A stretch of DNA of 64,000 nucleotides from Leucobacter celer subsp. astrifaciens (lineage in GTDB: Bacteria; Actinomycetota; Actinomycetes; Actinomycetales; Microbacteriaceae): the NCBI RefSeq assembly GCF_001273835.1, contig NZ_JHEI01000133.1, positions 248,001 to 312,000 of the forward strand. Reading direction: 5' to 3'. Of the stretch, positions 1 through 8,843 are shown in pieces; position 1 is the first letter of the stretch, and each line of letters begins with the position of its first letter. The position numbers were made by a program, and so were the translations under genes. The notes beneath the pieces were generated by a model. It worked only from the letters and a program-made list of their open reading frames with translations, did not search any database and was not told the origin of the DNA.

Positions 1-1117
1 GCCACGCCTGGAGGCGCCGGCTCGCCGCGCCCATCGCGGATCCCGGCGTGAGCCGCAGCAGCGCATCGCGCAGGGTCGCCGCGGCCGGGTGCGAGGCCTG
101 GGCGCTGCGGCCGGTGCTGCGGGATCGCCGCCAGACCGATGTGGTGCGCTTCACGCGCAGCTCGTCGTAGCGGGAGAGACGGGCGGATAGCTCGCTCGCG
201 TCGGCCCCGCGCAGCAGCAGGGTGAGCGTGGCCGCATCCTCGATTCCCTGCCCGGCGCCCTGCCCCAGGTTGGGGGTCATCGCGTGCGCTGCGTCGCCGA
301 GCAGTACGGTGCGTCCCCGTACGAACGAGCGGAGAGGGTGCGCGAGATCGCAGAGGTCGTGGCGCAGCACGCGGTCGGGCGGCGTCGCCGCGATGCACTC
401 GCCGATCTGCGCGTGCCAGCCGGCGAAGGCCCCGCGCAGAGCCTCGTGCTCGTCGGGGAACACCGTGCGCTCCGGAGCGGTCAGCGTGGCGAACCAGTAC
501 ACCCGGTCGTCGGGCAGCGGCACGATCCCGAACAGCCGCCCGCGCCCCCAGGTCTCCCCGGCGGCCCCGCCCAGATCGACGGCGCCCGCGGTCACGCCGC
601 GCCAGGCAGTGCAGCCGGCGTACCGGATCCCGGTGTCGAGCCCCAGAGCCAGACGGCTGCGGCTGCGGATGCCGTCGGCCGCGACGACCAGGTCGAAGCG
701 CTCCGGCTGCCCGTCGATGGTGATCTCGGGCTTGCCGTCCGCGGACGCACCCGCCTCGGCGCCGACGACGAGGGTGCCCGGAGCGAGCGCGGCGGTGAGC
801 GCCCGGTGCAGCTCGGCGCGGTGCACGCTGCGCATCGAGGACATCGCCTTCGTGGGCACCGTCAGCAGCCACGACCCGGAGGGGGTGCGCTGTCCCGAGC
901 GCAGCGACGCGATCGCGTCGCTCGAGACGCCCCTGACCGTGTCGCCGAGACCCACGAGGTCCAGCGCCTCGAAGGCGTTGCCGAACAGGGTGAGACCCGC
1001 GCCGACCGGGCTCGGATCCCGCCGCCGCTCGTAGACCCGCACTTCGTGGCCGTCCCGCTGCAGACCCGCTGCGGCGACGAGGCCGACGATCCCGGCTCCG
1101 ATGACTGCGATGCGCAT
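1..1117 (-). CDS. FAD-dependent monooxygenase, 3' end cut by window edge
   Basis: The frame reads from an ATG at 1117 (preceded by GGAGGAG) and is still open at base 1, so at least 372 residues are present and the C-terminus is missing. The N-terminus is a classic Rossmann dinucleotide-binding fold (MRIAVIGAGIVGLVAAAGL). A second FAD motif, GDAAHAMTPNLGQGAGQG, lies about 80 residues before the window edge. Both are hallmarks of the p-hydroxybenzoate-hydroxylase-like aromatic/terpenoid monooxygenases that use FAD and NAD(P)H. The substrate cannot be inferred. The gene follows a small membrane-protein gene on the same strand with a 40-base gap and may be its last operon partner. Confidence 0.85.
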   Translation of the reverse strand, partial: MRIAVIGAGIVGLVAAAGLQRDGHEVRVYERRRDPSPVGAGLTLFGNAFEALDLVGLGDTVRGVSSDAIASLRSGQRTPSGSWLLTVPTKAMSSMRSVHRAELHRALTAALAPGTLVVGAEAGASADGKPEITIDGQPERFDLVVAADGIRSRSRLALGLDTGIRYAGCTAWRGVTAGAVDLGGAAGETWGRGRLFGIVPLPDDRVYWFATLTAPERTVFPDEHEALRGAFAGWHAQIGECIAATPPDRVLRHDLCDLAHPLRSFVRGRTVLLGDAAHAMTPNLGQGAGQGIEDAATLTLLLRGADASELSARLSRYDELRVKRTTSVWRRSRSTGRSAQASHPAAATLRDALLRLTPGSAMGAASRRLQAW

Positions 1118-1157
1118 GTTTCTCCTCCGTGCTCCCGCCGCAGCGGGGTCTCTGCGA

Positions 1158-2063
1158 TCAGTTGTAGGCGCCCGGGCCGCTGCCGTCCAGCCCCGGCACG
1201 AGCAGCATGAGCACCACGAGCAGCAGGACGGCGAGCGCCGTCGCGGCGAAGGCGGCGGCGAAGACGCCGACCATCTTCAGGTAGCGGAGCCAGTCGCCGC
1301 GCGTCGCGATGTCCCGCCACACGGCGTTCGGTCGCTCGTAGAAGAACGCCCAGAACACGTTGTGACTGCTGGTGATGTGCTGGTACGTGCGCGAATCCCG
1401 GATCGGCAGCCGTGGCGCCTCTCGCGGGGTGAGGGCGGCCGCGACGGCGACGTCGGCCCGCTCGCGCTCCTCGGGCGAGAGGGTCGCGCAGATAGTCTCC
1501 GGCAGCAGTGCGATATCGGGGGCCTCGCCGGTGAAGCGCGCCGCGAGCAGCACGCTGCCCGGCCAGAACCGCTCCTCGTCACCCGGCAGGAGGCGCATGA
1601 GGATCCGCGTGCGGTAGGGCTGCGCCCCCTCGGCCGCGATGAGCAGGGTGACGCTGTGCAGCTCGCCCCCGGCGGAGAACCGGCCCGATCGCTCCTTCTC
1701 GCACACGGTCGCCGCGGCGAATCCACCGGGGTAGCCGAGCAGCAGCCGCCCGGGAGGCGGGTTGCCCGCCATGTAGCGCGCATCGACGACGGCGCGACCG
1801 CTCGGATCGACCCAGCGGCCGTCCGACCGGGGGAAGTAGACCTCGCCCGCGGGGGAGTTGCCGGCCGCGGAGAGCGCGCCGAGTATGATCGCGCCCACGA
1901 GGGCGAGCGCCGCGATCCACGGCGGCAGCACCTCCCACCCGAGCGCGCGGGCTGCGACGAGCGCACTGCCGGTGCCCGCGAGCGCGCAGACCCCGGAGGC
2001 GAGTCGGCGCCGCCGCGGGCCGACGGGTCGGCCGTAGGAGCCGATCGCGTAGCGGTAGCTCAC
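1158..2063 (-). CDS. hypothetical membrane protein, 301 aa
   Basis: I do not recognise a family. The protein has two hydrophobic helices near the N-terminus (about residues 25-42 and 47-67), a polar central region of about 190 residues, and one strong C-terminal membrane helix (about 265-290). The middle region is probably a soluble domain on one face of the membrane. The start overlaps the stop of the upstream 100-aa gene by four bases, so the two are probably translated together. Nothing catalytic is visible. Confidence 0.7.
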   Translation of the reverse strand: MSYRYAIGSYGRPVGPRRRRLASGVCALAGTGSALVAARALGWEVLPPWIAALALVGAIILGALSAAGNSPAGEVYFPRSDGRWVDPSGRAVVDARYMAGNPPPGRLLLGYPGGFAAATVCEKERSGRFSAGGELHSVTLLIAAEGAQPYRTRILMRLLPGDEERFWPGSVLLAARFTGEAPDIALLPETICATLSPEERERADVAVAAALTPREAPRLPIRDSRTYQHITSSHNVFWAFFYERPNAVWRDIATRGDWLRYLKMVGVFAAAFAATALAVLLLVVLMLLVPGLDGSGPGAYN

Positions 2064-2362
2064 GCGCCGGCCCGTAACCGTTCGCGGTGCTCGCGTACCC
2101 GGGCGAGGAAGCCCTCGAACACCCGGAACGATGCCTCGTCGAGCTCGAAGCGCAGCACCTGGAACGCGAAGTGCGCCCCGCGCGATCCGAGCGCCACCCG
2201 GACGGCGCCGCGCGTCGGCTTCACCTCGACCGTCAGGTACTCGATGTCGTAGACGAAGACGCCGGGCTCCCAGCGCGGGGTGGCGACGGTGACGAGGTGC
2301 CGGTCCCAGGTGAGGTGCAGATCCTCGGCCAGCGCGAGGCGCTCGTACGGCGGCGGGGTCAC
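2060..2362 (-). CDS. hypothetical small soluble protein, 100 aa
   Basis: This short, charged protein has no signal peptide or membrane segment and no recognised family. It sits between the beta-lactamase-like gene and the 301-aa membrane protein, with four-base stop/start overlaps on both sides. The three are therefore very likely one translationally coupled operon. Codon use is like that of its neighbours, and the tight coupling is the main reason for accepting it as real. Confidence 0.7.
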   Translation of the reverse strand: MTPPPYERLALAEDLHLTWDRHLVTVATPRWEPGVFVYDIEYLTVEVKPTRGAVRVALGSRGAHFAFQVLRFELDEASFRVFEGFLARVREHRERLRAGA

Positions 2363-4161
2363 GACTGCTCCGAGGGCGCGGATGCCAGTGCGGGTGCCGG
2401 CCTGGTGGGCCGGGCCGCCGGGCCGGGTGCGGGCTGCGGCGCGGGGCGCGCCGGGGGCGCGGCGGCCCCGGCCCGGCGGTGCCGCACGACGGTTGCGATC
2501 CCGCGCCCGAGCAGCAGGGCGCCGATGAGCCAGGAGATCAGGGTGAGTTCGATCGACGCGGCGAGGGGATCCGGGCTCCAGGAGGGGCTGCCGGTGAGCA
2601 TCATGCCCGCGGCGACCGACCAGAGCGACACCACGAGAATCGCTCCACCGATGTCGAACAACGCGCGCATCGCGGCGCGGCGCGCGGCCGCCGCGTGGGT
2701 CGGGGCGGGCGCCCTGCGATCCCGCCGCGCTCGCAGCCGGCCGACGAGCAGCACGGCGCCGAGCAGCACGGCGCCGAAGGCCGCGAGGATCGCGGCCGTG
2801 ACGCCCGCCGGCTCGCCCGAGGCGCCGCCCGGGTCGCGGCCCTCGAGCGCGGCGACCGCCTGCAGCGTCGGGGAGGTCTGCTCGTACAGCGGGCTGTTCG
2901 TGGCCTGCACCAGCACCACCGCCTGCCCGTCGCCCGGCCTGAGATGCGCGTGCGCGAAGAATCCCTCGGTGCGTCCCACGTGGGCGGCGACCGGGCTCGA
3001 GCCTGAGCCTCCGGTGCCCCAGCCGAGCCCATAGCCCGTGGTGCCGGGGGCCGCGGCGCCGGGCGCGCCCGTCGGCACGTGCTCGGCCAGTATCGCCCGC
3101 GCACTCTCGGCGCTCAGGAGCACGCTCCCGTCGTCGGCGATCCCGCCGCGCAGCAGCATCCGTGCGAACGCCGCGAGGTCGCGAGCCGTCGAAACGGTGT
3201 ATCCGTCGGGGGCCGCGCCCGAGGGCACGGTCTCCTCGAAGGGGATCGGCACGCCGAACGCGAGCCGGTGCCCGGCCGCCGCGACCTCCTGGGCCGTGGC
3301 CGGTTCCGCACTCGAGCCGAGCATCCCGAGCGGAGCGAACAGCTCCCGGTCGAGGTGCGTGGCGAACCGCTCACCGCTCACCGCCTCGATGACGGCGCCG
3401 AGGACCGCGTAGTTCAGATTGGAGTACTCGAAGGCTGCGACGCCGTTCGCCTCCGAGCGGGGGATCTCGTTCGCGGCCGCGGCGCGATCCGCGATCGAGA
3501 GCGCGGGATCGCGCCGCGCGTCGAGGCCGGCGTCTGCGCCGAACCCGCTCGTGTGGGTGAGCAGCTGCGCGATCGTGACGGGGGTCTCGTCCTGCGGGCG
3601 GAAGTCGGGCAGATACTCGCGCACCCCGGCATCGATCCGGATCCGGCCCGTGTCGACCAGGCGCATCACGGCCGCGGCGGTGAGCGGTTTGCTCAGCGAG
3701 CCGATGAGGAACGGGGTGTCGGCGTCGGCCCCGCCGCTTCCCCCCGTCGAGGTGGTGAGCACGGGGGCACCGGCCGGGTCCGTGCCGACCGCCGGATCCG
3801 GCTCGATGACGGCCCAGGCCGCCGGGGCCTGGGCGCCCGGGGCGAGTGCCGTGCGGGCGAGCGCGTCGCCCATGAGATCGGTCCACCGCTCGCTCGCGAG
3901 GTCGTCCGCCGGGCGGTGCACCGAGTCGTTCTCGGCGGTTGCGGGGGCCTGGGACGGGCCCCGGGACTTGGATGCATGGAGGCGGCCCGGGGATTGGGAC
4001 GATGGCGCGTCGGCCGATGACTCGCCCGCGCCCAGCAGCACCAGAGCGAGCGAGGCGACCACGGCCGACAGTGCGAGCGCCGTGCGCCGCAGCGCGCCGT
4101 GCGCCCCTGTGACGGTGAGAGGCCCGGGCGCCCCCGACGGATGCGGAGTGGTGGGGTGCAT
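2359..4161 (-). CDS. membrane-anchored serine beta-lactamase-fold hydrolase (class C / PBP-like)
   Basis: This 600-aa protein belongs to the beta-lactamase family that includes class C lactamases, D-Ala-D-Ala peptidases and esterases. The visible active-site motifs are S155-L-S-K158 (nucleophile and base), Y246-S-N and H394-V-G in place of the usual K-T-G. A signal or membrane helix lies at about residues 28-46, and three further helices lie in the last 150 residues. The hydrolase domain is therefore extracytoplasmic and tethered by a C-terminal membrane bundle. The ATG at 4161 follows GGAAACG. The frame is open for 143 codons further upstream, but that part crosses the upstream gene's end and lacks a good start. 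Cell-wall peptide or ester hydrolysis is likely; the true substrate is unknown. Regulatory element A lies 115 bases upstream. Confidence 0.85.
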   Translation of the reverse strand: MHPTTPHPSGAPGPLTVTGAHGALRRTALALSAVVASLALVLLGAGESSADAPSSQSPGRLHASKSRGPSQAPATAENDSVHRPADDLASERWTDLMGDALARTALAPGAQAPAAWAVIEPDPAVGTDPAGAPVLTTSTGGSGGADADTPFLIGSLSKPLTAAAVMRLVDTGRIRIDAGVREYLPDFRPQDETPVTIAQLLTHTSGFGADAGLDARRDPALSIADRAAAANEIPRSEANGVAAFEYSNLNYAVLGAVIEAVSGERFATHLDRELFAPLGMLGSSAEPATAQEVAAAGHRLAFGVPIPFEETVPSGAAPDGYTVSTARDLAAFARMLLRGGIADDGSVLLSAESARAILAEHVPTGAPGAAAPGTTGYGLGWGTGGSGSSPVAAHVGRTEGFFAHAHLRPGDGQAVVLVQATNSPLYEQTSPTLQAVAALEGRDPGGASGEPAGVTAAILAAFGAVLLGAVLLVGRLRARRDRRAPAPTHAAAARRAAMRALFDIGGAILVVSLWSVAAGMMLTGSPSWSPDPLAASIELTLISWLIGALLLGRGIATVVRHRRAGAAAPPARPAPQPAPGPAARPTRPAPALASAPSEQS

Positions 4162-4276
4162 GTCGTTTCCTGTCCTGTGCCACCCGGTGCCCGGGGCCGG
4201 GCTCGCGGCCTGCGGCCGGAGCGGCGGGCGGGCACCGGGTGATGCGTGCGCGAACTGCGATCGCTCACTGACACGG

Positions 4277-4326
4277 TAACTGAATCTGATTAGTTTATTC
4301 GTGGCGCGGTCGTGCCTCGGCAGAAC
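4277..4326 (-). promoter_or_regulatory. conserved 50-bp element, copy A
   Basis: This is one of four copies of a shared element. Read on the + strand it starts TAACTGAATCTGATTAGTTT and ends GTGCC-TC-GGCAGAAC. The distance from the TAA to the CAG is 44 bases in every copy. It has two inverted-repeat parts: TAA-N2-N6-N2-TTA and TGCC-N2-GGCA. Read toward the gene at 4161, TGCC-N2-GGCA is upstream and the AT-rich part is promoter-proximal. This copy overlaps the last codons of the sortase-substrate gene ending at 4295. Confidence 0.75.
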
Positions 4327-6391
4327 GCTGCCACCGCGCTGCCGGCGGCCTGCCCGAGACCCGCCGCCCGGCGAGCAGCAGGCCGCTCGCGCAGAGCCCG
4401 GCCACCGCGAGGGCCAGTCCCCAGCCGAGCTGCATGCCCGGATCGCCGGTCGTGGCCAGCCCGTCGGCGCGCGCGGCGTCGGTGTCCGTCTTGGTGTTCG
4501 CGGTCGCGGTCGCGCCGGTGCCGGTGCTGGCGGTGCTGCCTCTGGTCGAGCCGCCATCGCCGCTGTGGTCGCCGGAGCCGGAGCGGCCATCGGCGTGGCC
4601 GCCCCCGCTCGCGCCGCCGGAACCGCCGCCCTTCGCTCCCACGGTGATCGTCACGGTGGCGGTCTGCCCGGTGGGCCGGCCATTGTCGTCGTCGGCCGTG
4701 TAGGTGAAGCGGTCGGTGCCGCTGAACCCCGGGTCCGGAACGTACCCGAAGCAGCCCTTGTCCTCGAACTCGAGCACGCCGTGCTGCACGTCGTCGACGA
4801 GCTGCCACGAGCGTATCTCGCCGCTGTCGTTGCCGCCGAAGTGGAACTCGGAGAGGTCGCACTGGGGGTGCAGTGGGATCGCGGTTCCGTGCGGCGTCGA
4901 GTAGGCGTCATCGCGCAGCACGACGGGCTCGTCGGGAGCGGGGTCGTCGGGAGCGGGGTCGCCGACGGTGATGCGGACGGTCGCCGTGGCCGAGGCGATC
5001 GGCCCCTCATCGCGCAGCATGTACGTGAAGGTGTCGATGCCCTCGAAGTCGGTCGGCGGGAAGTAGGTGAATGTGCCATCGGTCGCCACGGTCACCTCGC
5101 CGTTCCTGTCGGTGGGGCGGGTGATGTCGGGGCTGTTCGCGTTCACGACGCCCTGGATGCCCGAGACGCGGAGGCTGCGGTAGCCGTCATCGTTGTCGAG
5201 GAGCCCCGAGGCGGGTCCGGTCACCCGGAGCTCGGCGTTCAGCGGCGTCGCATACGAGTCCCCGACTGCGGACAGCCGCGTGCCGAGCACGGCGATATCG
5301 ATGCGCTTGACCAGCTCTCCCGGGCCGAAATCCACCGCGACGGCCTGCGAGGGGTCGTAGGCACCCGGGTAGTAGGTGGTGGCAAGGTCGGTGCCCGCCG
5401 GCGGGATCACCCGGATCGCGTAGACGCCGGGATCGATGTTCGCCTCGTTGAAGTGACCCTCCCAGTGCCCGGTGCTGAGCACCGAGGTCGTTCCGGCCAC
5501 GGCCCCGGTCGCCGGATCGTAGAGCTCGATGGTCGCCCCTTGCACCGGATAGCCCTCGGGATCGGTCACCAGGCCCATGGCGAGATTGCGGTTCGGCGTC
5601 AGCGAAGGATCGTGCACAGGGTATGAAGCGCCGGGGGTGAGGATCGTGTATTGCGATGCGTACCCGTAGCTCTCGAAGATCACGCTGTAGGGCTTCTGCT
5701 GGAGCCCGGTGATCCAGTACGTGCCATCCGCTGCGCGGGCCGATGCGGTGAACCGCGGCTCGCTCCGATCCACGGGTTCGACCCAGATACTGCCCCTCAC
5801 CAGCGGCAGTCCGGTCGAGGCGTCGGTCATGGTGCCCCGGAAGCCGATCGCGTTCACGTTCGGCTTCGAGAGCAGGGTGACGGTGAAGACGTGCACTTCC
5901 TGACCCACGTCGAGTTGACCGCTGTGCCCCATCAGATCGGGGCGGCTCGTGATGCTCGGATTCGCCGAGAACGTATAGCTGCCGTAGGGGAGCGAGAGAT
6001 AGTGCGCCTCGCCATCGCTGTCGATCACACGCTCCCCGTGCCCTTGGATCAGCACGGTGCCGCTTCTGACCGGGTCGCCATTCACGTCGCGCACTCGGAC
6101 CGTGACGTAGCGAGAGGTGTTCGGCGGGAGCAGCTGGGCGCTTCCGCCGGAGCCCTCGGGCAGGCGGGGTTCGGTCTCGGCGCGAGCGGTGTCGGGTGGC
6201 GCTGCCCGAGAACCGCCCGGTTCGGTCTCGGCGGGCTCCGCGGCCTCGTCGGCCACCGCGGCGGCGGCGATCTGCTCGACGGGTGCCGCCTCCTCGTCCG
6301 CTGCGAGCGCGGCCGATGAGGCGAGGCCCGCCGGAGCCATGAGGCTCACGGCCAGGGCGACGCCGAGGGCGACGCGGGCGCGCTGCTTCAC
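4295..6391 (-). CDS. LAxTG cell-surface protein, multi-domain (second of a pair)
   Basis: This 698-aa protein is exported and probably anchored to the wall. It has a signal peptide (about 1-30), a Glu/Ala/Pro-rich stretch, and several carboxypeptidase-regulatory/Cna-B-like beta domains (about 95-330). Two tandem bacterial Ig/cadherin-like domains follow, with the typical G-x-D-x-F-T-Y pattern. A Gly/Ser/Thr-rich stalk ends in a LATTG sorting signal, a hydrophobic helix and a basic tail. LAxTG is the motif used by actinobacterial class E sortases. The GTG start at 6391 overlaps the upstream gene's stop (GTGA), which indicates translational coupling. The role is presumably structural or adhesive; the ligand is unknown. 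Confidence 0.85.
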   Translation of the reverse strand: MKQRARVALGVALAVSLMAPAGLASSAALAADEEAAPVEQIAAAAVADEAAEPAETEPGGSRAAPPDTARAETEPRLPEGSGGSAQLLPPNTSRYVTVRVRDVNGDPVRSGTVLIQGHGERVIDSDGEAHYLSLPYGSYTFSANPSITSRPDLMGHSGQLDVGQEVHVFTVTLLSKPNVNAIGFRGTMTDASTGLPLVRGSIWVEPVDRSEPRFTASARAADGTYWITGLQQKPYSVIFESYGYASQYTILTPGASYPVHDPSLTPNRNLAMGLVTDPEGYPVQGATIELYDPATGAVAGTTSVLSTGHWEGHFNEANIDPGVYAIRVIPPAGTDLATTYYPGAYDPSQAVAVDFGPGELVKRIDIAVLGTRLSAVGDSYATPLNAELRVTGPASGLLDNDDGYRSLRVSGIQGVVNANSPDITRPTDRNGEVTVATDGTFTYFPPTDFEGIDTFTYMLRDEGPIASATATVRITVGDPAPDDPAPDEPVVLRDDAYSTPHGTAIPLHPQCDLSEFHFGGNDSGEIRSWQLVDDVQHGVLEFEDKGCFGYVPDPGFSGTDRFTYTADDDNGRPTGQTATVTITVGAKGGGSGGASGGGHADGRSGSGDHSGDGGSTRGSTASTGTGATATANTKTDTDAARADGLATTGDPGMQLGWGLALAVAGLCASGLLLAGRRVSGRPPAARWQRSAEARPRHE

Positions 6392-8469
6392 GGGCGCTCT
6401 CCTTCGTTCGCGACGAGCTCGACGCCCGCGAGCGCCCGGGCTGCGCGGCTGCGGCGGTGCCGCATGACGAGCAGCAGCACCGCGCCGTCCACCAGCAGGA
6501 AGCCGGCGATCCCGAGCACCCAGATGAGCGCGCGATCGTCGAAGCCGGTGCGTGCGAGGGCGCCCGGGATCGCTGCGCCCGGAGCGGTCTGCTGCGGCCC
6601 CGCGGCGTCAGTGCCTCCGGTGTGATCGTGCGATCCCGTGCTGCCGGATCCCGGGTCGCTCGATCCGGAGCCGTTCGCCGAGCCGTCGGATCCCGGGCCG
6701 CTCGCGGATCCCGAGGCGTTCCCGTCGGCGGCGGATTCGCCTGAGCTGCCGGATTCGCCTGAGCTGTTCCCGTCCGACTCGCCGCTCGAGGCGCCCACCC
6801 GGATGGTCACGGTCGCGGTGAGGCCGGGCATGTTCGGGTTGAGTACCACGCTCGAGGCAGGGTCGAACAGCCGGTACGTGAAGCTGTCGACGCCGGTGAA
6901 GCCGTCGTCGGGCTGGTAGACGAAGGAGCCGTCTGCGGCGAGCAGCACCTCGCCGTGCGAGGTCGGGGTCACGATGCCGTCCACGAAGAACGGCTCGTCG
7001 GGGTCGTCCTGCAGCAGGCCGTTCAGGTCGTCGTTCGCGAGCACGCCCGGCGCTCCGACCTGCAGCAGGGTGTTCTGCGGCGTGGTGTAGCTGTCGTCCG
7101 CCGCGGTGAACCGCAGCACCGGCGCCGGTTCGGCCAGGCCGTCCAGCACGAGCGGTTGCAGGTTGAACTGCTGCCCGCTCATGGTGAAGCTGCGCGGCTG
7201 CGACAGGAGATCGAGCTGCGCGGCGTCGTCCCACCAGCTCGCGTGCACGGTGTACTCGCCGAGGGGGAGGCCGGTGGTCGCGAAGCGTCCGCTCGCATCG
7301 GTGTTGCCCCCGTACACGAGCGAGCCCTCGTCGTCGAACACCTCCACCCGGGCGCCCGGAACCGGTGAGTCGCCCGGCAGCAGCACGTAGCCGACCGCGA
7401 TGGCCGCGGTGCGCAGCTCGGCGTCGATGCCGGTGAGCGTCACGCCGGTCGAGGGGAACTCGAGCGCGGTCGCCGCCGAACCGGCGGATGCGCCCGACCA
7501 CCAGACGGTCGCGAATTCCGAGCCCTGAGGGCCGCTGACGCGGATCGTCCCCGACCCCGGTGCGATCTCGGTGAACGCATAGGTGCCGTCGGCGGCGGTG
7601 TGCGTGCTGTGGCCGCCGCCGTTCGGGTAGAGCAGCTGCACCAGAGCGTTCTCGATGCCCTGGCCGTTGACATCGGTGATCCGTCCCGACACGGTCGAGT
7701 AGAGCGAGAGCGCGACATCGAGGCGGGCGCTGCCCTGCGGGGTCAGCGTCGCCGTGCCCCAGGCGCCGACGCGTCCCGGGTACTCGACGTAGTAGGCGTA
7801 ATTGCCCACGGGCAGGTCGGGAATGCTGAAGGAGCCGTCGGGGGCGGTGGTGGCCCGATGCTCGCCGACGGCGGAGTCGATGCGCACCTCGGCGCCTGCG
7901 AGGGGGAGGCCGTTGGCGTCGGTCACCGTGCCCGTGAGGGTGCGCTTCGGCAGAGCGGCTGCCACGAGAGTCGTCTGCGGCAGCTTCGGCGCGGAGCGCG
8001 TCTCGAGGGGTGGGGCGCTCGGGTCCCCGTCATGTGCGGGAGCCTCGCGGTCGCCGTCGGCCTCGGCGGGCGTCGCGGGCTCCGCTGCCGTCGGTTCCGC
8101 CAGAGGCTCCGCCACAGGCTCCGCGACGGGCTCCGCGACGGGCTCCGCCGCAGGCTCACCCGCAATGGGCCCGGCCGTCTCGTGCGCCAGAGGCTCCTCG
8201 GGCGCAGGAAGCGCGAGTCGTGCGGCATCGTCCTGCGCGGGATCCTGCGGCACCGGATCCTGCGCGGGATCGCCCTGCGCCGGAGCTCCGGGGTGCGCAC
8301 CCGGTTCCTCCGGTGCGGCAGACGGGTCGGCGCCGGAGAGCGCGGTCGCCGGAGCCGCTGGAGCGGCGGGTTCCTCGGCCTGCGCGGCGGCGGCGGGCAG
8401 GAGCATCGCGGTGACGAGGGCGCACGCGAGACCGGTGCGTCCGAGCAGGGATGGGGTTCTGGGGTTCAT
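6388..8469 (-). CDS. LAxTG cell-surface protein, multi-domain (first of a pair)
   Basis: This 693-aa exported protein has the same architecture as the downstream partner. It has a signal peptide with the hydrophobic core ACALVTAMLLPAAAAQA and a Pro/Ala/Glu-rich low-complexity region containing a tandem EPVA repeat. Three or four carboxypeptidase-regulatory-like beta domains follow, then one Ig/cadherin-like domain (about 520-610), a Ser/Gly-rich stalk, an LARTG sorting motif, a membrane helix and an Arg-rich tail. The ATG at 8469 follows AGGACAG. The frame is open further upstream but that part is Arg/Pro-rich non-coding-like sequence. A class E sortase is expected to anchor it, but none is in this window. 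Element B lies 258 bases upstream. Confidence 0.85.
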   Translation of the reverse strand: MNPRTPSLLGRTGLACALVTAMLLPAAAAQAEEPAAPAAPATALSGADPSAAPEEPGAHPGAPAQGDPAQDPVPQDPAQDDAARLALPAPEEPLAHETAGPIAGEPAAEPVAEPVAEPVAEPLAEPTAAEPATPAEADGDREAPAHDGDPSAPPLETRSAPKLPQTTLVAAALPKRTLTGTVTDANGLPLAGAEVRIDSAVGEHRATTAPDGSFSIPDLPVGNYAYYVEYPGRVGAWGTATLTPQGSARLDVALSLYSTVSGRITDVNGQGIENALVQLLYPNGGGHSTHTAADGTYAFTEIAPGSGTIRVSGPQGSEFATVWWSGASAGSAATALEFPSTGVTLTGIDAELRTAAIAVGYVLLPGDSPVPGARVEVFDDEGSLVYGGNTDASGRFATTGLPLGEYTVHASWWDDAAQLDLLSQPRSFTMSGQQFNLQPLVLDGLAEPAPVLRFTAADDSYTTPQNTLLQVGAPGVLANDDLNGLLQDDPDEPFFVDGIVTPTSHGEVLLAADGSFVYQPDDGFTGVDSFTYRLFDPASSVVLNPNMPGLTATVTIRVGASSGESDGNSSGESGSSGESAADGNASGSASGPGSDGSANGSGSSDPGSGSTGSHDHTGGTDAAGPQQTAPGAAIPGALARTGFDDRALIWVLGIAGFLLVDGAVLLLVMRHRRSRAARALAGVELVANEGERP

Positions 8470-8843
8470 GGCTGTCCTGTGGTTCGATCCTGTGGTGCGG
8501 TCCTGGAGCGGGGAGGGGTGCGGCGCGGATCGCACCGCACCCCTCGGGTTGCTGCCGCGGGAGGCGCCGCCGCGAGGCGCGGCCAGGACCAACCGTGTCC
8601 GAGGCGGCGCCGTGTGAGATTGCACTTCGCGCCCCGCCTGTCGGCAGCGGACTCCGCCGGAGGGCGGCGAAGCCGGTCTGGAGTTGTTCTCGTGCAATCC
8701 GGGTTCGGATGGTGCACAATGGAACCATAACCAAAGCTGGTTAGTTTATTGATGGCGCTGATGTGCCACGGCAGAAACCCGACACCGTCTTCCGGTGCCG
8801 CCGCCGCAGGAGGACGGCGACCCGAACGAGAGCGAGGATCGCG
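8470..8843. other. divergent intergenic region, 374 bp
   Basis: This region separates the sortase-substrate operon (minus strand) from the two HTH regulator genes (plus strand). It contains regulatory element B at 8728-8777. The 258 bases between element B and the surface-protein start imply a long 5' leader. I see no small gene in it and no convincing riboswitch fold. Confidence 0.5.
8728..8777 (-). promoter_or_regulatory. conserved 50-bp element, copy B
   Basis: This is a clear copy with a TAACC-N6-GGTTA inverted repeat at 8728-8743, followed by AGTTTATT and then TGCC-AC-GGCA ending at 8773. The TAA-to-CAG spacing is 44 bases, as in the other copies. It lies between divergent genes, so it could serve the surface-protein operon (minus strand), the regulator pair (plus strand), or both. 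By analogy with copies A, C and D, the gene read from it is the minus-strand one. Confidence 0.75.

Noticed and set aside
4162-4590. 143-codon upstream extension of the beta-lactamase-like gene
   Set aside because: It overlaps the end of the sortase-substrate gene and element A, is Arg/Pro-rich, and lacks a ribosome site; the ATG at 4161 begins a proper export signal.
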